Shown: positions 28,477 to 36,587, counted from the stretch's first letter. The stretch is DNA of 64,000 nt from Akkermansiaceae bacterium (GCA_903919975.1 CAIXKE010000094.1:62001-126000); one strand, 5' to 3'. Notes: generated by a model not told the origin, from the sequence alone. Program-made: numbers and translations.

Positions 28477-29526
28477 TCAGCGGAGCGCCACCGGCTTGCC
28501 TGTGGCGATGGATTTTTCCTCGGCCTCGCAGATGCGGACGGCGTTGAGGGCGTCTTCGGGGGTGACGATGGTGGGAGCTTTGCCTGCGCGGATGCTTTCG
28601 ATCATGTGGCGCAGTTCGCCTACGTATCCATCGTCGCCCTTGATCTTGAGGGTCTTCGGATTTTTGCCCTCTTCAAACACGCGCAGCGCCTCGGTTCCGC
28701 GGGATGAATCGAAGTCCACCGTGGCTTTCTCAAAGTTGATCGTGTAGGACATGCCGAACCCGTGGCCTTTGGTCATCAACCAGGTGCCTTCGGCGGAAAC
28801 CACCGCACCGCAGTCGACATCGTATTGCGCCACCACGTGGTCGATCGCGCCGCTGAAGCGCGTGATGCCACGGGCGAAAACACTTTTCGGCAGGCCAAAG
28901 ACAAACTGGATGAAATCGCTGTCGTGAATGTGCAAATCTAGCAAAGCGCCGCCAGAGTTCTTGCCGTCGAAGTAGCTCGCCGTGTTCCAACCCGGGCTTT
29001 CGGAAACCCGGCGGAATCGTGCGGCGAGCACTTTGCCGTAGCGTTTGTCGGCCACCGCGTCCTTGAGCCACGACCAACCGGGCCAGAAGCGCATGCACAT
29101 CGCCGGCATCAGGAAACCTTTCGCGCTCTTGGCCGCCTGCACGATTTTGCGGCATGCCACCGCATCTCGAGCCATCGGTTTTTCACACACGACATGTTTG
29201 CCCGCCTTGAGCGCGGCCACCGCCATCGGCACGTGCAGTGGCGTCGGCACGCACAGGTCGATGAGATCCACATCGGGATCGGCCAGCAGGAGTTCGTAAT
29301 CTTGATAGGCGCGCAGTTTCGGCCCGAGGACCAAGGCGTCCGCGCCGTGGATGTTGCCACCCACACCGGGGATGATGCCATTGACCGGCTGGCGGACGGC
29401 ATCGCACACGGCGAACACCTTCGCCCCGCGGATTTTTTGATAGGAGCGCAAGTGCGTCACACCCATGAATCCAAGGCCGACGACGGCGACGTTCACGGGG
29501 CGGGAGGATGAGGGCTTTGTTTTCAT
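28477..29526 (-). CDS. Gfo/Idh/MocA family sugar oxidoreductase
   Basis: The 349-aa protein starts, after a short leader, with the Rossmann motif VNVAVVGLGFMGVTHLRSY, then DLIDLCVPTPLHVPMAV and CEKPMARD (the conserved EKP Lys, about 117), and a C-terminal dimerisation domain with GGALLDLHIHDSDF. Members use NAD(P) to oxidise or reduce sugars and inositols at the pyranose ring. It is 12 bp downstream of the TIM-barrel gene and on the same strand as the microcompartment operon, so it may act on the same sugars; substrate unknown. Confidence 0.9.
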   Translation of the reverse strand: MKTKPSSSRPVNVAVVGLGFMGVTHLRSYQKIRGAKVFAVCDAVRQPVNGIIPGVGGNIHGADALVLGPKLRAYQDYELLLADPDVDLIDLCVPTPLHVPMAVAALKAGKHVVCEKPMARDAVACRKIVQAAKSAKGFLMPAMCMRFWPGWSWLKDAVADKRYGKVLAARFRRVSESPGWNTASYFDGKNSGGALLDLHIHDSDFIQFVFGLPKSVFARGITRFSGAIDHVVAQYDVDCGAVVSAEGTWLMTKGHGFGMSYTINFEKATVDFDSSRGTEALRVFEEGKNPKTLKIKGDDGYVGELRHMIESIRAGKAPTIVTPEDALNAVRICEAEEKSIATGKPVALR

Positions 29527-29538
29527 AAGAAAAATCAG

Positions 29539-30366
29539 TTAGGGAAGTGAGTTGACATATTTCACCGCAGTGCGGATGTCTTCCACGCGCTGCGTACCCG
29601 CTTCGCGCTCGATGCAGGCGTCTCCATGGAATCCGAGTTCCTCCAGCGTGGCGAATAACGCCTTCCAATCTACTTCTCCGGTGCCGACCACCACTTCCTC
29701 GCCCCACGTGCCGGGCACTTTCGTTGCATTCGCGTCCTTGATGTGCACTTGGCGGATCCATGGACCCAGTTCGCGCATCGCGGCGATCGGGTCGCCCTTG
29801 CCATAGAGCAGCATGTTGGCGGGATCGAAATTCACGCCGACGTTATCGCAAGCGAGGCGCTCCAGAAACTCCCGCAGTGTGTCCGCGCTTTCTTGGCCGG
29901 TTTCCGTTGCCAGTGCGATACCGCGTTCCGCGAACCATCCGGCGATTTCGCGGATGCGTCCGGTGAGTTTCACGGTGTCCGGATCGGCGGGATTGTGAGG
30001 TAGGAATCCGGCGTGGAAGGTGACGAGTTTGAGGCCCATTGCTTGCGCGATATCGGCGCAGGCGAGGATGTGATTTTGGTTCGCCTCCCACGTTGCATCC
30101 GGCACCACGCCGCCGGTTTCGCGGATGGTTTCCAGCGTCGAGTAGTCTTCGCCGATGGTTCCGAACATGCCGGAAACGATCTCCACGCCGCGCGAGGCGG
30201 CTGCTTGGGCGAAATCGCCCCACACTTCCGGCGACTCGCGCAAGGGATCGAGATTCAGCTGCAACCGGGAAATTCCGGTTTGCTCTAACTTAATGAACAA
30301 CTCCTCCGGAGAGGAAGGCTGCATGGACCAACTGCAAACGGCAAGGCGGGCGGAAATGGCGGACAT
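29539..30366 (-). CDS. Sugar phosphate isomerase/epimerase-like TIM barrel (AP endonuclease 2 fold)
   Basis: At 275 aa it fits the xylose-isomerase-like TIM barrel family: LAVCSWSMQPSSPEELF at the start, KLVTFHAGFLP, ALATETGQESADTL, VGVNFDPANMLLYGKGDP, IRQVHIKDAN and a final EREAG metal-site strand. Glu, Asp, His and Glu at the expected positions bind the divalent metal. Such genes commonly pair with Gfo/Idh oxidoreductases, as here, in sugar or inositol catabolism. It lies 109 bp downstream of the aldolase gene of the microcompartment locus and may belong to its extended operon. Confidence 0.88.
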   Translation of the reverse strand: MSAISARLAVCSWSMQPSSPEELFIKLEQTGISRLQLNLDPLRESPEVWGDFAQAAASRGVEIVSGMFGTIGEDYSTLETIRETGGVVPDATWEANQNHILACADIAQAMGLKLVTFHAGFLPHNPADPDTVKLTGRIREIAGWFAERGIALATETGQESADTLREFLERLACDNVGVNFDPANMLLYGKGDPIAAMRELGPWIRQVHIKDANATKVPGTWGEEVVVGTGEVDWKALFATLEELGFHGDACIEREAGTQRVEDIRTAVKYVNSLP

Positions 30367-30475
30367 GGATGAAAAGGAACTGGATCGGCCAAAACCATGC
30401 GTCGCCTAGGCCGTCCCGCGCAACCCCTTTGTCGCAATCCTCTCAAGTCGCATGGATTGGGAAACCGCCGTGTGA

Positions 30476-31561
30476 TCACTTCATGGAAGCGATGATCTGG
30501 TCGGTGAGGACTTGGACGAGCTTTTCGGCTTCGGGATCGAGCTTGGTTGAGGAGCTTGGTGCTGCGGATTGGTCGGGAACGCGGCAGACGGTGCCAGGTT
30601 GGAACTCGGCGTTGTCGCAGAGTTGGCATTCGGTCCAGTTGGCGCGTTTGTCGTCCATGCCGAGGGTTTTGCGCAGTCCGATGAGTTCTTTGGCTTGGCC
30701 GCCGGTGATGGTGAGGAGTTGGCCGCCTTTGAGTTGGGAAGCGACCCAGACGGTCTTGCAGTAAGACTCGACGTTTTCCATTTTCCAATAGGCGTCTTCG
30801 ATGTCTTTGCCCCAAGTGATGACGCCGTGATTGACCATGAGCACAGCCATGTGATCAACGGCGGCATTGCCGACGACTTCAGCGTTGGCGGGCGAGCCGG
30901 GAGTTTGGTATTCCGCCATGCCGATCTGGCCGAGGAAAACTTCCGCCTCGGGGATCATGCAGGTCGGCGGTTGGACACCGGCGACGGCGAAGGCGGTGCC
31001 GTGCGGTGGGTGCGCGTGGCAGCAAGCCTTGGCTTTGGGCTGTCGCTTCATGATGGCAAGGTGAGTCATGCACTCGGAGGTGCGCTTGTATTTGCCTGCG
31101 AGTTGGGTGCCTTCCATGTCCACGAGGCACATTTGCTCAAGTGTCATGAACCCTTTACTAACCAGGGTGGGGGTGCAGAGCACGAGGTTGTCACCGACGC
31201 GGATGGTGAGGTTGCCGCCATTGCCATCGGTGTATTCGCGGGCCCACATGCGCTTGCCGATGTCGACCATGCGTTGCTTGATCTCGACGATCGCGGGCGA
31301 GTTGAAGAACGCGGCGATTTCAGCAGGAGTTTTCGGGTCTTTGCCTGGAGTCCAGTGGTATTCGTAGTTAGGAAGAATGGGTTCGGCGAAAGCGGCGGCA
31401 GCGGGGGCCGCAGAACCGGCACCAAACACCGAGCCCAGACCATCGCGCAGCACGTCTTTGGCGGAAGGGGTGAGGATCGCTCCGGCTGGGATGTCAGCGG
31501 CGGATTTTCCGGATTTGAGGAGGTTTTCGATATCGGCGGCGGTGAAGACTTTCTTGCTCAT
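30476..31561 (-). CDS. Microcompartment class II aldolase (fuculose/rhamnulose-1-phosphate type)
   Basis: The 361-aa protein contains a class II aldolase/adducin domain (about 90-290): TDGNGGNLTIRVGDN, SECMTHLAIMKRQP, the zinc site HAHPPHGTAF and a third ligand in VNHGVITWGKDIEDAY. Unlike the ordinary aldolase of about 215 aa, it has an N-terminal helix plus Ala-rich linker (residues 1-60, FTAADIENLLKSGKSAADIP) and a C-terminal helix (LDPEAEKLVQVLTDQIIASM). Both look like encapsulation peptides. The family in PV-type compartments cleaves fuculose-1-P and rhamnulose-1-P to lactaldehyde and DHAP. It ends the core BMC gene run. Confidence 0.92.
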   Translation of the reverse strand: MSKKVFTAADIENLLKSGKSAADIPAGAILTPSAKDVLRDGLGSVFGAGSAAPAAAAFAEPILPNYEYHWTPGKDPKTPAEIAAFFNSPAIVEIKQRMVDIGKRMWAREYTDGNGGNLTIRVGDNLVLCTPTLVSKGFMTLEQMCLVDMEGTQLAGKYKRTSECMTHLAIMKRQPKAKACCHAHPPHGTAFAVAGVQPPTCMIPEAEVFLGQIGMAEYQTPGSPANAEVVGNAAVDHMAVLMVNHGVITWGKDIEDAYWKMENVESYCKTVWVASQLKGGQLLTITGGQAKELIGLRKTLGMDDKRANWTECQLCDNAEFQPGTVCRVPDQSAAPSSSTKLDPEAEKLVQVLTDQIIASMK

Positions 31562-31566
31562 GGGAT

Positions 31567-31887
31567 TCAGTGCTTGGATGAGGTGGAAATGACGGGTTCG
31601 TAATTTAAAGATTCAAAAATAGCGACGGTGATGGCGTCGATGGGAATGTCGTAATCAAAAGGGGCGGTGGCCTCGGTACCTTCCACGACGCCGACAATGT
31701 CACCCTCACCTGCGCCGAGGTCATCATAGGCGACGAGGGAGGACTGGTTGGAAAGCGGCGGTGGCGTCTGGCAGGCGGTGTTGAAGTTCTCGGCATCGAG
31801 GGGATTGCACATCAGCCACCGGCCACCTTTGAAGGAGGGGTCTTGAATGCTGAGGGTGACTCGGCCGATGACTTGGCAGACGCGCAT
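31567..31887 (-). CDS. BMC pentamer vertex protein (EutN/CcmL family, BMV), copy 1
   Basis: The 106-aa protein begins MRVCQVIGRVTLSIQDPSFKGG, the typical first strand of EutN/CcmL proteins, and has the family patterns LVAYDDLGAGEGDIVGVVEG and IDAITVAIFESL. Pentamers cap the vertices of the shell. It is 5 bp upstream of the aldolase gene. The acidic insert of about ten residues between the first strands (NPLDAENFNTACQTPPPLS) distinguishes it from the two other copies. Confidence 0.92.
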   Translation of the reverse strand: MRVCQVIGRVTLSIQDPSFKGGRWLMCNPLDAENFNTACQTPPPLSNQSSLVAYDDLGAGEGDIVGVVEGTEATAPFDYDIPIDAITVAIFESLNYEPVISTSSKH

Positions 31888-31902
31888 GGTTAGAAGGTAG
31901 AT

Positions 31903-31933
31903 GCTGAAAAGCTGAAAAGCTGAAAAGCTGAAA
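31903..31933. repeat. GCTGAAAA octamer tandem repeat
   Basis: Almost four direct copies of GCTGAAAA lie just upstream of the BMV gene starting at 31887. Similar CTGAAA strings occur at 32003-32030 (opposite orientation), 32283-32313 and about 36293 in other gaps of the same locus. Confidence 0.7.
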
Positions 31934-32021
31934 TTGGAGGGTGTAAGCTCTGTGGGTGGTTTCCAGAGAATGGTCGAAAATGAGGTGTCATGATGTCTTA
32001 TTTCAGTGTTTCAGCTTTTAT

Positions 32022-32276
32022 TCAATCAATGACTCCTTGGATGAAGTTGCGGATGGGAGATTTCTTATCGTGGACGAGGTGGCGTGCGCCGACGCCGTCG
32101 GTGGAGACGAAAACTTTCGAGTGTAGGCCAGCGCCGAAAAGGTCGATGGCGACCATGGGAGCGCCCCCAGGATTTCCTGCGGCATCAAGGGCCTGGCAGA
32201 GCAGCATTTTGAAACCCTTGAGTGACGGGTGTCCATGGCTGCTAACGGCGTGGCCGACGACTTGGGCGGGGATCAT
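32022..32276 (-). CDS. BMC pentamer vertex protein (EutN/CcmL family, BMV), copy 2
   Basis: At 84 aa it is short but complete: MIPAQVVGHAVSSHGHPSLK, then LLCQALDAAG, MVAIDLFGAGLHSKVFVSTDG and a last strand ending FIQGVID. It has the EutN fold pattern of a first-strand QV.G followed by the LKG.K.LL segment. The locus has three such genes, as in other PV compartments, where they form vertices. The gap of 134 bp to copy 1 is filled with CTGAAA repeats. Confidence 0.9.
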   Translation of the reverse strand: MIPAQVVGHAVSSHGHPSLKGFKMLLCQALDAAGNPGGAPMVAIDLFGAGLHSKVFVSTDGVGARHLVHDKKSPIRNFIQGVID

Positions 32277-32313
32277 GTGGGTAAAAGCTGAAATGCTGAA
32301 ATACTGAAAAGCT

Positions 32314-32361
32314 GAAATGAAGATCAGATGAAATGAAGATCAGATGAAATGAAGATCAGAT
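32314..32361. repeat. Three exact 16-bp tandem repeats at the end of the aldehyde dehydrogenase gene
   Basis: GAAATGAAGATCAGAT occurs three times in a row without spacer. The third copy contains the stop codon of the aldehyde dehydrogenase gene (TGA at 32358-32356). The array continues a CTGAAAT octamer tract that starts at about 32283. Strand slippage in this array could change the 3' end length. Confidence 0.8.
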
Positions 32362-33828
32362 GATTCGGAGGTTTTCGACTAGGACGCAGCGGCGGATGCG
32401 GGTGAAGGTTTTGGGAGTGGTGATGCCTTCGCCGGTGGTGGTGGCGATGGAGTAGGAAAGATAACCTTCACCACCGAGGCCGAGGCCGGCGACGGATGGG
32501 CCGTTTTTGACGAAGATGGTGGTATCCATTTCCTTGGCCATGTAAGTCATGTGATTGACGTCGCGGGTGTGGATGATGGCGGAGTGGCGGTAGTTGTGTT
32601 CGGCGCGTTTGGCTTCGCGGACGGCAGTCTCGAAGTCCGGGCAGGAAACGATGGGCATCATCGGCATCATTTGCTCTTCTTGAACGAATGGATGGTCGGC
32701 ATCGGTCTCGGCAAAGAGCATTTGGGTGCCGGCGGGAATGGTGGCTCCTGCGTGCTGTGCGAGCACGGCGGGATCGGCACCGACGAGGGCGCGATTCACG
32801 GAGGCGTGTGAGCAGCCACCACCTTCGCCGGGCTTGAAGGTGAATGCGGCGGCCGTGAGTTTCTCCAGCTGTTGCGCATTGATGCGGGCGGCACCGGCTT
32901 TGGTGAGTTCCTCACAGAATTTGTTGAAGACCGGGGCGACGACGAAGACGACTTTTTCGCCGATGCAGAGCAGGTTGTTGTCAAACGCGCCGCCTTCGAT
33001 CACGTTGCGGGCGGCACGGGCGAGATCGGCGGTTTCATCGACGACGACGACCGGGTTTCCAGGGCCGGCGCAGATCGCGCGCTTGCCGGATTTCATGGCA
33101 GCGCCGACGACGGCCGGGCCACCGGTGATGGCGAGCAATGGGATGAGCGGGTTCTTGCAGATGGCGTCGAACGATTCGAGGGTGGGTTGCTCGATGGTGG
33201 TGATGATGTTATCGACACCGAGTTCGCGGAAGATCGCCTCGTTGTAGGCGCGCACGGCCATGGCGGCACTGCGGGCGCCGCCGGGGTGTGGATTGAAAAC
33301 GATCGAGTTTCCGGCGGCGACCATGTTGATCACGTTGCCGGTTAGAGTGGGAACCGAATGGGTGACGGGCAGGATGGCGCCGACCACGCCAAAGGGCGCG
33401 TATTCTTCAAGCGTGATGCCGCCATCGCCGCTCATGGCATAGGGCTGGAGCCACTCGGTGCCGGGAACATTCTTGGTGATGAGGAGCTTGCCGATCTTGT
33501 GATCGAGGCGGCCGATCTTGGTTTCCTCCATCTCGAACTTGCCCCATGCCTCAGCATTGCCAACGGCCATCGCTTTGACGATTTCGATGACCTTGGCACG
33601 GCCGGCGACTCCGAGTTTCTTCAACTTGAGGTGGGAGTCGTTGGCGGCTTGCGCGGCCTTTTCGACACAATTGAAAACTCCGCGTTCGCCGCCGGAGGAG
33701 GAGCCGCAACCGCAGGAGGTTTTAGCGGCGGATGCCGGGGCGGCGGAGGCTTGTGGCTGGCCGGTCGCCAAGCGGGCGACGACGGATTCAACAACGGAGC
33801 GGAGAAGTTCTGGATCGATGGTTTTCAT
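32356..33828 (-). CDS. Microcompartment CoA-acylating aldehyde dehydrogenase (PduP-like)
   Basis: The 490-aa enzyme has an N-terminal amphipathic helix (residues 4-22, IDPELLRSVVESVVARL), a Pro/Ala linker with TSCGCGSS and then the aldehyde dehydrogenase body from about residue 50. It shows the PduP/EutE-type features GVVGAILPVTHSVPTLTGN, TGGPAVVGAAMKSGKRAI, the catalytic Cys in FDNNLLCIGEK and RRCVLV near the end. It oxidises the lactaldehyde-derived aldehyde to an acyl-CoA with NAD. The N-terminal helix fits an encapsulation peptide. The Cys-rich linker is unusual and could bind metal. Confidence 0.93.
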   Translation of the reverse strand: MKTIDPELLRSVVESVVARLATGQPQASAAPASAAKTSCGCGSSSGGERGVFNCVEKAAQAANDSHLKLKKLGVAGRAKVIEIVKAMAVGNAEAWGKFEMEETKIGRLDHKIGKLLITKNVPGTEWLQPYAMSGDGGITLEEYAPFGVVGAILPVTHSVPTLTGNVINMVAAGNSIVFNPHPGGARSAAMAVRAYNEAIFRELGVDNIITTIEQPTLESFDAICKNPLIPLLAITGGPAVVGAAMKSGKRAICAGPGNPVVVVDETADLARAARNVIEGGAFDNNLLCIGEKVVFVVAPVFNKFCEELTKAGAARINAQQLEKLTAAAFTFKPGEGGGCSHASVNRALVGADPAVLAQHAGATIPAGTQMLFAETDADHPFVQEEQMMPMMPIVSCPDFETAVREAKRAEHNYRHSAIIHTRDVNHMTYMAKEMDTTIFVKNGPSVAGLGLGGEGYLSYSIATTTGEGITTPKTFTRIRRCVLVENLRII

Positions 33829-33893
33829 TCGAAATTACGAAAGGGGAGTTTGGAAGATCGTTGGTAAATCGGAGTTTGAGGGCGGTGGCTGAC

Positions 33894-34334
33894 TTGAACC
33901 ACAGATTGCTCAGATTACTCAGATTGATTAGATGGTGATTCTTTTGATTTTGAGGGAGGCGTGTTTGAAATTCAGGAGAAGACCGACGCTTAGTCCTGTG
34001 ATTTTGAGGTAACCGATCATCTGCGAAATATGGGCGTCATTGAATGCTTTCACTACCTTCGTGTCCACAATGACTGCATTTTCAATGATGAGGTCCGGAA
34101 TTAGATTTCCAATCGAGCGCTCTTTATAAAACACTGTATGCCGTTTCTGTTGGTCGAAGAAAATACTTTGATCGGCAAACTCGATGCACAACGCGTTTTC
34201 ATACAGCTTTTCATCAAGACCGTTGCGGAGTTCACGATGAACCTCCATCGCTGCGCCAATAATGCGCTGCGTAAGTTCAACATGAAATCCGTCTTTATTC
34301 ATAATCTGAGAAATCTGCGTAATCTGTGGTTAAA
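33894..34334. mobile_element. Inverted-repeat-bounded unit carrying a GxxExxY gene
   Basis: The left repeat 33894-33925 (TTGAACCACAGATTGCTCAG onward) and right repeat 34303-34334 are inverted copies, matching at 28 of 32 positions by eye. Each is built from CAGATT units spaced 9 bp. The gene between them starts 1 bp inside the right repeat and stops 2 bp inside the left. The unit lies between the aldehyde dehydrogenase and pentamer genes of the microcompartment locus. No target-site duplication could be recognised. Confidence 0.65.
33928..34302 (-). CDS. GxxExxY protein (PDDEXK_3 family)
   Basis: The 124-aa protein carries the family features: GAAMEVHRELRNGLDEKLYENAL contains G..E..Y, followed by IPDLIIENAVIVDTKVVKAF, where D, E/D and K are placed like a PD-(D/E)XK nuclease core, and QMIGYLKITGLSVGLLLNF near the end. 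The family is placed in the PD-(D/E)XK nuclease superfamily, but no activity has been shown that I know of. It has no obvious link to microcompartments; its flanking inverted repeats suggest it arrived as a unit. Start ATG at 34302. Confidence 0.9.
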   Translation of the reverse strand: MNKDGFHVELTQRIIGAAMEVHRELRNGLDEKLYENALCIEFADQSIFFDQQKRHTVFYKERSIGNLIPDLIIENAVIVDTKVVKAFNDAHISQMIGYLKITGLSVGLLLNFKHASLKIKRITI

Positions 34335-34356
34335 TGCATGGTCCGCTACCGCAGGA

Positions 34357-34665
34357 TCAACCACCTTTATAGAGGGTTTTGCCTTGGACTTCGACGCGGT
34401 CGATGATAGCGATGATGGCGGCGTCCACAGGGATGAGTTTGAGGCCTTGGGCGGCACGGGCGGAGCCGCCCTGGCAGAACATGACAAGCTCGCCCTCCCC
34501 GGCACCGACGGTATCGATGGCGACGATGGTATTGGCTCCGTCTTTGAATTTGGACGGGTCCTTGTCATCGACCAACTTGGGACGGAGCAGTAGGAGTTTT
34601 CTTCCCACCATGAGCTCGTCCTTCTTGGTCGAGACAACTTGTCCAATGACTTCGGCGAGGAACAT
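34357..34665 (-). CDS. BMC pentamer vertex protein (EutN/CcmL family, BMV), copy 3
   Basis: The 102-aa protein begins MFLAEVIGQVVSTKKDELM and has the strongest EutN/CcmL resemblance of the three copies: GRKLLLLRPKLVDD, IVAIDTVGAGEGELVMFCQG and a late strand VDAAIIAIIDRVEV. The reading frame continues upstream to 34920, but that part overlaps the BMC-H gene and looks like shadow sequence; the ATG at 34665 matches the family start. It is separated from the aldehyde dehydrogenase gene by the GxxExxY unit. Confidence 0.93.
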   Translation of the reverse strand: MFLAEVIGQVVSTKKDELMVGRKLLLLRPKLVDDKDPSKFKDGANTIVAIDTVGAGEGELVMFCQGGSARAAQGLKLIPVDAAIIAIIDRVEVQGKTLYKGG

Positions 34666-34762
34666 GGGATTTATCAGTTGAAAGTGATCAGTGAGCAGTG
34701 AGCAGTGGAGCGGGATAGACCGAAACCGGCCTTTCCCGCACCATGGCCTGATCACCTCGGGT

Positions 34763-35068
34763 TTACTTGCGCGGGGCGCGGGCGGCGGCGTCTTTCGGAA
34801 GCACGCTATCAATGGCGTCGTCCGGACGGGCGATGACATGGGCGCTGATGACCTCACCGCCAGCTTGTGCGACGGCGGATGCGCCGGCATCAATGGCGGC
34901 TTTGACTGCGGCGACGTCACCGGTGACGGCGGCGTTGCACATTGCGTTACCGATTTGTTTCATCGGTCCGACGAGTTCGACGTTTGCGGATTTGAGCATC
35001 GCATCAACGCCGACGACGAGGCATGCGAGGCCGCGGGTTTCGAGGAGTCCTACTGCTTGTTTGGCCAT
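34763..35068 (-). CDS. BMC-H hexameric shell protein, copy 3
   Basis: This 101-aa single-BMC-domain protein has the classic MAKQAVGLLETRGL start, a VTGDVAAVKAAIDAG pore/helix region and EVISAHVIARPDD as the last core strand. Its C-terminal extension after the core is longer and more basic (LPKDAAARAPRK) than in the other two copies. The residues around the pore (QIGNAMCNAAVTG) differ from copies 1 and 2, so it may tune transport through the shell. It lies between ackA and the third pentamer gene. Confidence 0.96.
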   Translation of the reverse strand: MAKQAVGLLETRGLACLVVGVDAMLKSANVELVGPMKQIGNAMCNAAVTGDVAAVKAAIDAGASAVAQAGGEVISAHVIARPDDAIDSVLPKDAAARAPRK

Positions 35069-35108
35069 TTTAGTGTTTGGTTAGTGATTGGAGGTTGTTG
35101 GAGAATAG

Positions 35109-36284
35109 TCAGGAGAGTTTGCGGAAAACTTCGCGGGCGAGGACAAGTTCCTCGTTGGCGGGGATGACGAAGATGCGGGCGGGGGAATCCGCCGTGCTGA
35201 TATCGGTCTCGGTGGCGCGGCAGCTTGCGTTTTTCGAGGGATCGAGACGGATGCCGAAGGCTTCGAGATTCGCGCAAACGTGGGCGCGGATGTCGGTGTT
35301 GTTCTCGCCAATGCCGGCGGTGAAGACGAGGGCATCGATGCCGCCGAGTTCGAGGATGAAAGCGCCGATCCAGTGGCGGATCGAGTAGGTGAGGGAGTCG
35401 AGGGCGAGTTGAGCGTCCGTGTTGCCGGAGTCGGCCGCTTCGCGGATATCGCGGATGTCATTGGAGACACCGGAGAGTCCTAACAATCCTGATTCCTTGG
35501 TGAGTTGGCGTTCGGCTTCATCGAGTGAGAGGCCGAGGGTGCGCATGGCGTATGGAATGGCACCGGAGTCGAGCTCGCCGACGCGGTTGTTTTGCGGTAG
35601 GCCGCTTTGTGGGGAAAACCCCATGCTGGTGCCGATGGCCACGCCATTGAGAATGCCAGTGACGGAGCTGGAGCCACCGAGGTGGCATGAGACGACGCGG
35701 AATGGCTTGCCGGAAATGTCAGCCGGGCCGTCGAGATAGAGGCGGCGGGCGATTTGCGCGGCGTCTTCGCGTTGGCAGAGTTCGGCGGAACGCTCGGCGA
35801 TGAACTTGTGGCTGGCACCATGGAATCCGTAGCGCCGGATGCCGATGTCACGCCATGTTTTCGGAATCGCGTAATTCGCCGAGGCGGAGCTGATCCACTG
35901 ATAGAAGGCAGTCTCGAAAAGCGCGACCAGTTTTGCTTTGGGCAACGCCTGGCTAAACTGGCGGATGCCGTTCGCATAGGGCGGATTGTGGGCGGGAGCG
36001 ACGGCGGCGAAGCCATCGAGCGCATCAATGACCGCCTGATCGGCGATGACGCACCCGCTGAGATCCTTGCCGAGAACCGTCTTGAAACCGACGGCGTCGA
36101 TTTCATCCGGGCTAGTGATGATGCCATCGCGCTGCAATGTGGCGAGAGCGTCATCAATCACACCGGCGTGATCGGTCACCCGTTCGTAGCCGCCCTTGGC
36201 GACAACCTTTTCACCGCTCTCATCCATGTGGAAGAGGCGGTATTTGAAGGAGGTCGATCCGAGGTTGGCGACGAGAACGAGCAT
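35109..36284 (-). CDS. ackA: Acetate/propionate kinase
   Basis: The 391-aa ASKHA-fold kinase begins MLVLVANLGSTSFKYRLF (phosphate-1 motif). It continues with YGFHGASHKFIAERSAEL, CHLGGSSSVTGILNG and GTSMGFSPQSGLPQNNR, and has a C-terminal VFTAGIGENNTDIR. It converts acyl-phosphate plus ADP to acid plus ATP. In this locus it would use the acyl-phosphate made by PduL and give the pathway its substrate-level ATP. No encapsulation helix is evident, so it may be cytosolic or lumenal. The gap to the following BMC-H gene is 40 bp. Confidence 0.95.
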   Translation of the reverse strand: MLVLVANLGSTSFKYRLFHMDESGEKVVAKGGYERVTDHAGVIDDALATLQRDGIITSPDEIDAVGFKTVLGKDLSGCVIADQAVIDALDGFAAVAPAHNPPYANGIRQFSQALPKAKLVALFETAFYQWISSASANYAIPKTWRDIGIRRYGFHGASHKFIAERSAELCQREDAAQIARRLYLDGPADISGKPFRVVSCHLGGSSSVTGILNGVAIGTSMGFSPQSGLPQNNRVGELDSGAIPYAMRTLGLSLDEAERQLTKESGLLGLSGVSNDIRDIREAADSGNTDAQLALDSLTYSIRHWIGAFILELGGIDALVFTAGIGENNTDIRAHVCANLEAFGIRLDPSKNASCRATETDISTADSPARIFVIPANEELVLAREVFRKLS

Positions 36285-36308
36285 CGGGGTAGAAGCTGAA
36301 ATTTCAGA

Positions 36309-36587
36309 TCAACCAAACCACGTGCCGAACTTCGCGAGGTCGTCGTGTGGGCGTGGGATGACTTGGACTGCGGTGACGGTGCCGAATTTCGAGGCGGCGG
36401 AGGCGGCGGCGTCGAGGCCGGCTTTCACTGCGGCGACGTCGCCGGTGAAGAATCCGGTGACAAGGCCGGAGCCGATTTTGTCCCAGCCGGTCATTTTGAT
36501 GTCAGCGGCTTTGAGAGCTGCGTCAGAGGCTTCAAGGAGGGAGATGAGGCCCTTGGTTTCGAGAATGCCGATTGCTTGTTTGGCCAT
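36309..36587 (-). CDS. BMC-H hexameric shell protein, copy 2
   Basis: The 92-aa protein opens MAKQAIGILETKGLISLLEA and has KMTGWDKIGSGLVTGFFTGD in the pore region, then VKAGLDAAASAASKFG and VTAVQVIPRPHDDL. It is a clear single-domain BMC shell protein. It is 24 bp upstream of ackA and 45 bp downstream of copy 1. The bulky GWDKIGSGLVTG pore-loop sequence differs from the other two copies. Confidence 0.96.
   Translation of the reverse strand: MAKQAIGILETKGLISLLEASDAALKAADIKMTGWDKIGSGLVTGFFTGDVAAVKAGLDAAASAASKFGTVTAVQVIPRPHDDLAKFGTWFG

Noticed and set aside
30569-31603. 344-aa plus-strand ORF across the aldolase gene
   Set aside because: Shadow of the real aldolase gene; no family features.
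31903-32361. Tandem repeats considered as a CRISPR array
   Set aside because: Units are directly adjacent with no spacers and the 16-mer overlaps a coding end; no cas genes are present.
34357-34920. Longer start for the third pentamer gene
   Set aside because: The added N-terminal residues overlap the BMC-H gene and do not resemble EutN/CcmL proteins; the family starts at MFLAEVIGQV.
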